In this document: in pieces, positions 44,180-52,208 of the stretch
Position numbering within the stretch: the stretch's first letter is position 1
How the letters are laid out: each line of letters begins with the position of its first letter
DNA from: GCA-2401155 sp045047085
Lineage (GTDB): Bacteria > Pseudomonadota > Alphaproteobacteria > Rhizobiales > Rhizobiaceae
DNA: 64,000 nt
Direction: 5' to 3'
NCBI GenBank assembly: GCA_045047085.1
Contig: JASFYT010000002.1
Span: 18,859 to 82,858, forward strand
The notes under the pieces: model-generated
Seen by the model: only the letters and a program-made list of their open reading frames with translations
Told to the model about the DNA's origin: nothing
The model's database searches: none
Translations under genes and position numbers: made by a program

Positions 44180-45070
44180 TTATTGAGGCTTGGGCCAATT
44201 GATTGCTGCAACACCAATGATTGCTGCCAATAGTCCTAATCCTACTACGGGTGTTATGTGCTCGCCAAGAAAAACGATGCCCAGCAAGACACCGACGCCT
44301 GCCCTCAAATAAGCCTGACTTGCAACGCCTAGTGAACCGAGCGTATTGACCAATCGATAGTAGATTAACAGTGCAACCCCCGTGCAAATGACGGATAGTG
44401 CCAGTGTCGCCAAAACCGCCTGCCCCGAAGGTGCTAACGCCAATGGATTGTCAAATATAAAGGCTAGCGGCACCAGACATAGGGTCGCCCAGATCATGGT
44501 GCCAGCAGACGTAACTGTGGGGGAGAGGTGGGCAAATTTCCTTCCATAGATTGCGGCCCCTGCATAAAGTAGCGCGCCAGCAAGGGCAGCAAGTTGCCCC
44601 AATATATGGTCTCCAAAACCATCCAACACATCAACGCCGACGATTAATACCACGCCAAACATCCCAATACATGCTCCAAACAACTTCAGTTTTCCAATGG
44701 GTTCATGGCGGGTGAAGGTAACTGTGATTATAAATATGAAAATTGGGGATGTAGAATTGAGAACACTTGCCAGTCCGCTATCAATATATTGCTGTCCCCA
44801 CGCCAATACGGTCCAAGCAGCAATGCTGTTCAATATCGCTTGAATGAACAACATTCGCCATGTTTTAGCATCTCTTGGGAATCGTTTCTTTTGCCAAGCC
44901 ATGACCAGCAGCAAAAACAATGCAGCAATTGAAACCCGTATTGCAATCAATGTGAACGGAGGAATTTCAGCTACCGCAATTTTTATGAAGAGATAGGATG
45001 ATCCCCATAATATCGCCAACAATATCAATAATGCTATTTCATTGCGCAATGTGGGTGCTGTTGTGTTCAC
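44180..45070 (-). CDS. EamA/DMT-family transporter
   Basis: A 296-residue permease with ten predicted helices in two EamA repeats. The first has ILWGSSYLFIKIAVAEIPPF, the second includes GALLYAGAAIYGRKFAH and GVGVLLGIVFLGEHITPVVG. Such proteins export metabolites or amino acids. The start is GTG 45070, overlapping the TAG of the upstream NIPSNAP gene. The stop abuts the convergent ATPase gene. The gene is probably controlled by the divergent ArsR-type regulator. Confidence 0.88.
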   Translation of the reverse strand: MNTTAPTLRNEIALLILLAILWGSSYLFIKIAVAEIPPFTLIAIRVSIAALFLLLVMAWQKKRFPRDAKTWRMLFIQAILNSIAAWTVLAWGQQYIDSGLASVLNSTSPIFIFIITVTFTRHEPIGKLKLFGACIGMFGVVLIVGVDVLDGFGDHILGQLAALAGALLYAGAAIYGRKFAHLSPTVTSAGTMIWATLCLVPLAFIFDNPLALAPSGQAVLATLALSVICTGVALLIYYRLVNTLGSLGVASQAYLRAGVGVLLGIVFLGEHITPVVGLGLLAAIIGVAAINWPKPQ

Positions 45071-45399
45071 TATGGTTTTACCAATGGAGCATGAGGGCCA
45101 GAAGCCAGCGTGAGGAGCGTGCGATCTTCACGTAGCAGGAATTTTTCTCGCTTGGCAAACTCATAGTTTTCTATCCCCAATGGATCACATGATAGGCGTT
45201 TTCTGTACTCTTCATAAGCTGCCAGACTTTCAATATTATAGACTCCATAGCAAAGAGTTGTTGATCCTTCGTGGGGAGAGAAATAACCGATAAGGTCGCC
45301 GCCACAACGCGGTATCGCCTCTCCCCAATTCCTTGCGTATTGTTCGAATTGTTCTTTTTTTGTGGGGTCGATGTGATAGCGAATGAAACAGGTGAGCAT
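45070..45399 (-). CDS. NIPSNAP-family protein
   Basis: A 109-residue dimeric alpha-beta-barrel type protein. CFIRYHIDPTKKEQFEQYAR at the start, DLIGYFSPHEGS, and YEEYRKRLSCDP are the NIPSNAP pattern. The function is unknown. It is first in a two-gene unit with an EamA transporter (1-base overlap) and divergent from a regulator 71 bases away, which is a common arrangement. Confidence 0.85.
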   Translation of the reverse strand: MLTCFIRYHIDPTKKEQFEQYARNWGEAIPRCGGDLIGYFSPHEGSTTLCYGVYNIESLAAYEEYRKRLSCDPLGIENYEFAKREKFLLREDRTLLTLASGPHAPLVKP

Positions 45400-45470
45400 G
45401 GTTTTCTCCTTTTAGATTTTCACAACACTCGCACGTTGCAAATCAATGATGCTTCGACTACCATCGAACT
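45400..45470. promoter_or_regulatory. Divergent promoter between NIPSNAP/EamA and ArsR-type regulator
   Basis: A 71-base region that must contain both start regions and any operator for the regulator. No perfect inverted repeat was seen. A GGAG-like ribosome site precedes the NIPSNAP gene on the minus strand. Confidence 0.45.
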
Positions 45471-46157
45471 ATGAAAGAAGGTCCCGACATTGCTCTACTT
45501 GGTTCGCTGATTGGCGACCCTGCACGTGCAAATATGCTAACTGCGCTAATGAGTGGTAAGGCGTTAACTGCCAGCGAACTTGCTGGCGAAGCGGGTATTA
45601 CGCTTCAAACTGCAAGTTCCCATTTAAAAAAGCTGGAAACTGCCCAATTGCTGCGGCAACGCAAACAAGGGCGCCATCGTTACTTCTCTCTTGCGGATGA
45701 TGATGTTGCTTTTCTACTTGAAAACATGATGGGGCTAGCTGCCAAGCGCGGACTTATACGCACACATACGGGTCCGAATGACCCAAAGTTGCGCAAAGCG
45801 CGCGTGTGTTACAATCATCTCGCGGGAGAATTGGGCGTCCAAATGTTTGATAGCCTGATGGTTCAGGGCTTTGTTGCTGAGAATGCCAATTTGGTCACAA
45901 TTACCGATAGCGGCCGAAATTTCGTTAGCGAGATCGGGATCGATCTGGAACAAATTACGTCCCCTCTCCGCCCTTTATGCAAATCATGTCTGGATTGGAG
46001 CGCCCGGCGCACCCATTTGGCGGGATCACTTGGAACAGCCCTGCTCGACCATTTCTACAAGCTAGGCTGGGCCAAACGGCAAGATGGATCGCGCGCAGTG
46101 CTATTCACCAAAATGGGCGAGACACAATTCTCCAGGCATTTTCCCATTCAAGAATAG
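45471..46157 (+). CDS. ArsR-type winged-helix transcriptional regulator
   Basis: A 228-residue regulator. The N-terminal 95 residues are an ArsR winged helix (DPARANMLTALMSGKALTAS, then GITLQTASSHLKKLETAQLL and GRHRYFSLA). A long C-terminal extension has ARVCYNHLAGELGVQMFD and RPLCKSCLDWSARRTHLAGS, as in a subset of ArsR-like proteins encoded beside NIPSNAP or transporter genes. Cys residues in the extension could bind a metal or sense redox. It probably represses the divergent EamA/NIPSNAP unit. It ends directly against prfB. Confidence 0.88.
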   Translation: MKEGPDIALLGSLIGDPARANMLTALMSGKALTASELAGEAGITLQTASSHLKKLETAQLLRQRKQGRHRYFSLADDDVAFLLENMMGLAAKRGLIRTHTGPNDPKLRKARVCYNHLAGELGVQMFDSLMVQGFVAENANLVTITDSGRNFVSEIGIDLEQITSPLRPLCKSCLDWSARRTHLAGSLGTALLDHFYKLGWAKRQDGSRAVLFTKMGETQFSRHFPIQE

Positions 46158-47286
46158 CTATTCAATATCCTCGACCTCTACCCCATCGGAGCCGCCTACC
46201 TGGTGGGCCAGGGCTGCTTCCATGAACGGATTCAAGTCTCCGTCCAGCACATTATCGGGTGAAGTGCTTTCAACGCCCGTGCGCAAATCCTTGACCAATT
46301 GGTATGGCTGCAGGACGTAAGATCTGATCTGGTGGCCCCAGCCGATATCAGTTTTGGAATCGTGTGCGTCCTGAATGCTTTCTATGCGTTTTTTCATTTC
46401 CAGATCATACAGTCGCGCACGCAGTGCTTTCATGGCATTTGCACGGTTTTGATGTTGGGATTTTTCTGATGATGTCACCACAATGCCGGAAGGTGCGTGA
46501 GTGATACGCACCGCACTATCTGTGGTATTCACATGCTGCCCGCCTGCGCCCGATGAGCGATAGGTGTCGATGCGAATATCTTTATCGAGGATTTCGATTT
46601 CCACATTGTCGTCGATGACCGGATAAATCCAGATTGAGGAAAACGAAGTGTGTCGCCGTGACTGGCTATCATATGGCGAGATGCGCACCAGACGATGGAC
46701 GCCGGATTCGGTTTTCAACCAACCAAAAGCATTCGTGCCTTTGACCAAAATGGTAGCGCTTTTAATGCCTGCTTCGTCGCCTGCGGTGGTACTTTGAACT
46801 TCTACCTTGAATTTGTTTTTTTCGGCCCAGCGTATGTACATGCGCAAAAGCATATTGGCCCAGTCCTGACTTTCGGTGCCACCAGCGCCCGAATGAACTT
46901 CCAGATAACAGTCATTACCGTCTACTTCGCCAGATAAAAGCGCTGCAGTTTGGCGGCGGCCCAAATCTTTGCTCATCACATCAATGGCTGCTTCGGCGTC
47001 GTTCACGACGCTCTCGTCGCCTTCTTCTTCGCCCATTTCGATTAACTCGATATTGTCGGAAAGATCGGTCTCGATCGATTTTATGGTAGTGATGCTTGTT
47101 TCCAATTGCTGGCGTTCACGCATCAGCTTTTGGGCTTCGTCAGGTGAATTCCAAAGCTCTGGGTCTTCGGCCTTGCCGTTCAGGAATTCCAGTCGAGCAA
47201 GCGCTTTATCCCAGTCAAAGATGCCTCCTCAGCAGGCTGACTGCTTGTTTAATCTCGTTGATGGTCGATTGCGTTTCCGCTCGCAT
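46158..47286 (-). CDS. prfB: Peptide chain release factor 2, programmed +1 frameshift
   Basis: RF2, 375 residues, recognising UGA and UAA. It is encoded in two frames: 47286-47218 (23 codons) and, after skipping T at 47217, 47216-46158. The shift site reads AGG AGG CAT CTT TGA C, the classic autoregulatory RF2 signal with an internal Shine-Dalgarno upstream of CUU UGA. When RF2 is scarce, ribosomes pause at UGA and slip +1 to make more RF2. The peptidyl-hydrolysis motif is SSGAGGQHVN and the decoding tripeptide region reads RISPYDS. Without the shift the main frame would start at an internal ATG at 47123 and lack the conserved N-terminus. Confidence 0.95.
47215..47232 (-). promoter_or_regulatory. 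RF2 programmed frameshift site
   Basis: On the minus strand, AGGAGGCATCTTTGAC: an anti-SD-binding AGGAGG, a short spacer, the slippery CUU and the in-frame UGA stop (47217-47215) followed by C. Confidence 0.93.
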
Positions 47287-47362
47287 GGAAAATCCTAAGG
47301 TTCAGGAGAGTATTGGGGGAATGATTTCATCCAATATTTGCCGAACATAAGCACCCGGCAAA

Positions 47363-47390
47363 CAGATGTAAACCGGCAGATGCAAACCGG
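47363..47390. repeat. 14-base tandem duplication between PBP1A and prfB
   Basis: CAGATGTAAACCGG (47363-47376) is followed at once by CAGATGCAAACCGG (47377-47390), one mismatch. Confidence 0.85.
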
Positions 47391-47432
47391 ACGACCATAA
47401 GGATTATGGATCAAATAAATTTTCTATAGCTT

Positions 47433-49910
47433 TTAGAACAGACCGCCGGTTCCAGACGATACAGCACGATTTGCATCGGGTGATACTGGCAATCCATCAA
47501 TACCAACCTCATCCGAAAATCCGATGACGGAGAAAGATGTTGGTGGTGATGTACCCGGTTTGAATGCTTCCATAATCACGCCAGGTTCCCCAGCCCTGGC
47601 AAGCAGGCCTGTCTTACCGTTGATTGGCAACAATTTCAGGCCACGTGGCACCCTGAAATCTACCGGTTTTTTCCCTTCGAGCGCAGACTTCATGAAGGCT
47701 GTAAAAATCGGCGCGGCTAGACCGCCGCCCGTGCTGCTTCTGCCCATAGATTTCGGTGTATCATAGCCAATATAAAGGCCAGCAACCATATCGGGCGTAT
47801 ATCCGACAAACCATGCATCTTTGTAATCGTTGGTTGTCCCGGTTTTACCGGCAACTGGCACATTCAACTTTCTGACAACAGCAGCCGTCCCACGCTTGAC
47901 CACCCCTTCCATCATTGAAGTGATCTGATAGGCAGTCATTGGGTCGAGTACCTGCTCGCGGGTATCTTCAAGTACAGGCTCTTCCTGTCCGTTCCAGTCT
48001 TGGGCGTTGCAGGTTGAACAAATGCGTTCTTCATGCTTGAAAATTGTTTTGCCGTAGCGATCCTGAATTCTATCGATCAAAGACGGGGTGATCTGCTTGC
48101 CACCATTTGCCAGAACGGAATAGGCAGATACCATACGCATGACGGTAGTTTCACCCGATCCAAGCGACATTGAAAGCACCGGTAACATCTTATCGTAAAT
48201 ACCAAATTTTTCAGCATATTCAGCCACTAGCGGCATGCCCATATCCTTGGCGAGACGTACGGTCATCAGGTTTCGCGATTTTTCAATGCCACGGCGCAGA
48301 GTTGATGGTCCGGCTGATTTTCCGCCGTAATTTTTCGGTTCCCAGAATCCCAAACGACCGCCCTGATTGATCCGGATTGGCGCATCAAGCACCACCGATG
48401 ATGGGGTATAGCCATTATCGAGTGCTGCTGAATAGACGAATGGCTTGAAGGAAGAGCCGGGCTGACGATAGGCTTGGGTTGCCCGATTGAACTGCGAGGC
48501 GGAAAACGAGAAACCACCGGCCATGGCCAGCACCCTGCCCGTATGGGGATCCATTGCAACAAATGCGCCCGAAATCTTCGGCTTTTGACGCATGCGATAT
48601 CGCATGTCATCGGTATCAGCATTTTTGATCTGATCGACAAAAACCACATCGCCGACCTGCAAAATTCCGTCAACGCCTTTGGCGGTCCGGTTCTTTTGGT
48701 CTTTGATGCGAATGCTTTTTGCCCATTTCATATCTTTAAGATCAAGCTGTACGGTAAGTCTCTCTTTAGAAAGAGCACCGGATATTTCTTTCTTGGGCTT
48801 GATGCCGACTGATGCTGTTTTTTCATCGGCAGATAGAACAACGGCAAGTTTCCATTCTGGTACATCGGCCAATCCCTTGACCTTGGCAAGCGATATGCCC
48901 CAATCCTCACCCAGCTCAATTTGTGCGAACGGGCCGCGATAGCCGCGTGCAATATCAAACTTCACGAGACCGTCCATCAATGCTTTGCGAGCCTTTACCT
49001 GTAATTTTGGATCAAGGGTTGTGCGAATGGAAAGTCCGCCTTCATAAAGGGCAGTATCGCCGTAACGGGTTACGATCTCTCGGCGAACTTCTTCCGAGAA
49101 ATATTCAGAGGCGAACAAATATGTGGAAGCTCTGCGCCGTGGATTAACACCCAGCACCTTGGCTTTGGCCTTTTCGCCTTCCTCAAAATTTACATAGCCG
49201 TTTATGACCATACGGTCGATCACCCAGTTGCGCCGCTCTAGTGCGCGCGCGGTATTCTTGAAAGGGTGATAGTTGTTTGGGGCCTTGGGGAGCGCTGCCA
49301 GATATGCGGCCTCGTGTAATTCGATTTCTTGCACGGCTTTATCAAAATAGGCCAAAGATGCGGCAGCCACTCCATAGGCACCCAGACCAAGGAAAATTTC
49401 GTTCAGGTATAATTCCAAAATGCGGTTTTTTGAATAAGCCTGTTCGATGCGCAGGGAGAGGATAGCTTCTTTTATTTTACGATCAAACGAACGCTCATTT
49501 GACAACAGAAAGTTTTTTGCAACCTGCTGAGTGATCGTGGAGGCCCCAATAGCCCTGCGACCGGAACCATAATTGCGAACATTTGTTATAACCGCCCGGG
49601 CAAGACCGGTGGGGTCCATGCCAAAATGTTTATAAAAATTCCTATCTTCAGCCGATAGAACCGCAGCCTTGATGATTTCCGGCATGGCCTGAATCGGCAA
49701 GTACAACCGACGCTCATGGGCATATTCGGCCATTAAGTCCCCATCACTGGCGTGAATTCTGGTGGTTACGGGTGGCTCATAAGAATTCAAAACTTCAAAA
49801 TCCGGTAAATCCTTGGACAGCTCACTGATATACCAGCCAACGCCAGCTACTGCGGCGATTGTGAATAAAATACCAATTCCGAAAAGATAACCGAATATTC
49901 TAAAAAACAT
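47433..49910 (-). CDS. mrcA: Penicillin-binding protein 1A
   Basis: An 825-residue bifunctional peptidoglycan synthase anchored by one N-terminal helix (FGYLFGIGILFTIAAVAGVG). The glycosyltransferase domain has EDRNFYKHFG and GASTITQQVAKNF. A middle OB-like segment follows. The transpeptidase domain has the SxxK serine in RQPGSSFKPFVYS, the SxN motif in EKSRNLMTV, and KTGTTNDYKDAW. It polymerises and cross-links the wall at the periplasmic face. It lies 176 bases downstream of the amidase gene, an order conserved in Rhizobiales, and upstream of prfB. Confidence 0.95.
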   Translation of the reverse strand: MFFRIFGYLFGIGILFTIAAVAGVGWYISELSKDLPDFEVLNSYEPPVTTRIHASDGDLMAEYAHERRLYLPIQAMPEIIKAAVLSAEDRNFYKHFGMDPTGLARAVITNVRNYGSGRRAIGASTITQQVAKNFLLSNERSFDRKIKEAILSLRIEQAYSKNRILELYLNEIFLGLGAYGVAAASLAYFDKAVQEIELHEAAYLAALPKAPNNYHPFKNTARALERRNWVIDRMVINGYVNFEEGEKAKAKVLGVNPRRRASTYLFASEYFSEEVRREIVTRYGDTALYEGGLSIRTTLDPKLQVKARKALMDGLVKFDIARGYRGPFAQIELGEDWGISLAKVKGLADVPEWKLAVVLSADEKTASVGIKPKKEISGALSKERLTVQLDLKDMKWAKSIRIKDQKNRTAKGVDGILQVGDVVFVDQIKNADTDDMRYRMRQKPKISGAFVAMDPHTGRVLAMAGGFSFSASQFNRATQAYRQPGSSFKPFVYSAALDNGYTPSSVVLDAPIRINQGGRLGFWEPKNYGGKSAGPSTLRRGIEKSRNLMTVRLAKDMGMPLVAEYAEKFGIYDKMLPVLSMSLGSGETTVMRMVSAYSVLANGGKQITPSLIDRIQDRYGKTIFKHEERICSTCNAQDWNGQEEPVLEDTREQVLDPMTAYQITSMMEGVVKRGTAAVVRKLNVPVAGKTGTTNDYKDAWFVGYTPDMVAGLYIGYDTPKSMGRSSTGGGLAAPIFTAFMKSALEGKKPVDFRVPRGLKLLPINGKTGLLARAGEPGVIMEAFKPGTSPPTSFSVIGFSDEVGIDGLPVSPDANRAVSSGTGGLF

Positions 49911-50086
49911 CTATTTGGGTTTCACTTTATATTGGGTTTAATCGAAGCAATTTTTGATATCATCACATCGGCTGCCAGCATATATATCCGTGTCTGACGT
50001 CAAGTATTGCACAAATCCGAATACATAGAATCATTAGCATAATCATTGCGGAAAAAATATGGCAGAGCGGGTGGTAATTCCTTAAA

Positions 50087-51376
50087 TTATGGCAATCTTG
50101 CCTTGAAAAACTTCGTTACTGCCGCTCTGACCGATTGAGCAACCTTGGCTTGCCATTTTTCTGAACGCATGAGTTTTTCGTCTTGTTTATTGGACAAATA
50201 TCCCAATTCAAGCAGTATGCTGGGGACCTCAGGAGCTTTTAAAACACCAAAAGCTGCGTAACGCTGCGGGTTTTTGATCAAATTTATGTGGTTTTTGAGC
50301 GTATCGGTTAATATGCCGGAAAAATGTCGGGAAAACCGAATTGTCTCCCGTGCCGTTAGTTCTACCAAAATATCGGTCACCACATCTTCTTCTTCAGGAA
50401 GTGCCAGACCAGCAACGAGATCAGAGAGATTTTCTGACTCAGCCAGTCTCGCAGATAAATTGTCCGAAGCTTTTTTGGAAAGCGTATAGATGGTTGAACC
50501 GCGTACGTAGCGCTGGGAAAGGCTGTCGGCGTGGATGGAGATAAACAGATCGGCGTGCGCCCGTCGGGTGAAATCCACCCTTTGACGCAGTGAAACAAAG
50601 ATGTCCTCATTGCGGGTCAATTCCACATCAAAAATGCCCGATTTTTCAAGTTCTGTCCTGATTTGCTGGGCGATAGACAATGTTACGTCTTTTTCTATGG
50701 TTCCCCTTACCCCGGATGCGCCACCGTCAATGCCGCCGTGACCGGGATCAACAACAATCTTGAAGCGACCATTATTTCGTTTTCCCCGGTACACACGGTC
50801 GCCCTTGGTTACAACATCACCGCTGACACCGCGAATTTTGCTTTGTTTCTGGATCAGGCTGGTAAATTCCGTCTGAGATACGGCTTCAACATCGAGGATC
50901 AATCGATGGCCATCTCCGTTTTTTAGCGGCGACACCTCGTAATGGCTCACCTTTGCCGGTTTTTTGAGGCTGATGACAATGCGTGTTGTATCTTTCGAGA
51001 TTGCACCATGGCGCACAAAAGAAATTAGCCCGCGTGGCTCAAACCCTCCATTTTTGGCAAAACTAAACACGGTTCTGGGTAATTCGATTACAATACGGAC
51101 GGGTTGGTCCATGTAAAGAATTTTGGCTGATATGAGTGTATCGAAATCAATCAGTATGCGGGTGCTGCTCTCATCTCCCATGATGCGGGCTGCAAACCCT
51201 ACTGCGCCGATCTTATTTGCATTTGCATCTGGAGTTTGTGTTTGCGCCTGAATTACGCTCGAGAATGCTAACAAAGTCACCAAAAGAACCGAAAAAATGG
51301 CCATAATCTTCACAGAATGCTTCGCCAAGCGATAATTCTCTATCAAATGAGCAAGGATGGGAGACTGCAAGGACAT
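50087..51376 (-). CDS. N-acetylmuramoyl-L-alanine amidase with AMIN domain (AmiC type)
   Basis: A 429-residue exported amidase. An N-terminal hydrophobic segment (KIMAIFSVLLVTLLAFSSVI) acts as signal. The AMIN domain occupies about residues 55-160 (ARIMGDESSTRILIDFD, RIVIELPRTVF). The Amidase_3 domain has zinc ligands in DPGHGGIDGG, the Glu in GTIEKDVTL, the His in SIHADS, and the catalytic Glu in LLELGYLSN. It splits septal peptidoglycan during division. ATG 51376 is preceded by GAGG. It is divergent from rne and probably cotranscribed with PBP1A. Confidence 0.92.
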   Translation of the reverse strand: MSLQSPILAHLIENYRLAKHSVKIMAIFSVLLVTLLAFSSVIQAQTQTPDANANKIGAVGFAARIMGDESSTRILIDFDTLISAKILYMDQPVRIVIELPRTVFSFAKNGGFEPRGLISFVRHGAISKDTTRIVISLKKPAKVSHYEVSPLKNGDGHRLILDVEAVSQTEFTSLIQKQSKIRGVSGDVVTKGDRVYRGKRNNGRFKIVVDPGHGGIDGGASGVRGTIEKDVTLSIAQQIRTELEKSGIFDVELTRNEDIFVSLRQRVDFTRRAHADLFISIHADSLSQRYVRGSTIYTLSKKASDNLSARLAESENLSDLVAGLALPEEEDVVTDILVELTARETIRFSRHFSGILTDTLKNHINLIKNPQRYAAFGVLKAPEVPSILLELGYLSNKQDEKLMRSEKWQAKVAQSVRAAVTKFFKARLP

Positions 51377-52208
51377 TATACCTCTAATATAAAACGACTC
51401 AATTATTGCACTTTGTCAGATGCATTAGCAGGAAGTTTGGTGAAATCACGGTTAAAACTCAAAAATTACTTGATTAGCAAAAAAGGTGGGAAACATTGAC
51501 ATGCGCTGGTTACGACGAGTTTTGTGATAAAAAATTTACGATGAAGTGAATGATGAATTTTATTTCCTTGTATTAATCACGCCTTTTGCATATCTATAAA
51601 TTGTTGGATTTAAAATCAAATTGCTTTCTGACAGCGGTACGAGGTAAAATTTCAACCATCTGGATTTTAAGAAAAAATCACATTGGTTGGGTTGCACATG
51701 TAATAACGGCTGAGGGGCTCGCCGGATATGGCGTTCCTGTATGCGATTTATTAGTGTTCGCAGCAAAATTTTATCGCCGCCAGAAATAAAATTCAACGAA
51801 AATTTCGCGCTTTTTTTCGATTCTGTTGAGACAGTCTAATCGGGATAAAGGCATCGATACTGTGTTTTCTAGATACCACGATCAAGTGGCTGAAACCGCA
51901 TCACCGATCAGTGCAACGCACGAAAGAGTAGTGTTGAACGATCTTTATGTAACAAAGAGTGGATGGAACCGCTGAAATGAGTATGGAAAGTCAGAAAAGG
52001 AGCCGGAATATTACCGAGCGTCCCTTTGCCCTTTTGGGTATGTTGTCTGACCCACTCAGTCGGATCGCTCCCACTTTTGCAAATGCAAACCTTTTCCAGA
52101 AATTTATCTACAGCCTCCTATTTTCTGTAGATCGAACGATTTCGTTTGAATCACGAGAGATTGTGCCAAGGCGATTGTCTGGATCCGCGTTTGCGGAGAT
52201 AATGAATA
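51377..52208 (+). other. Long rne leader / divergent amidase-rne region
   Basis: An 832-base gene-free region between the amidase and RNase E genes. RNase E genes usually have long leaders through which the enzyme controls its own mRNA. Visible structures are an 8-base-pair hairpin with CCTCCT in its loop (52106-52132) and a GC hairpin that pairs part of the rne Shine-Dalgarno (52184-52197). An open frame starting at ATG 51959 overlaps rne in another phase and shows no sign of being a protein. No sRNA or riboswitch was recognised. Confidence 0.55.
52106..52132 (+). promoter_or_regulatory. Hairpin with anti-SD-like loop in the rne leader
   Basis: ATCTACAG pairs with CTGTAGAT around CCTCCTATTTT. 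The loop is complementary to AGGAGG-type ribosome sites. It is a candidate element of RNase E feedback control. Confidence 0.4.
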
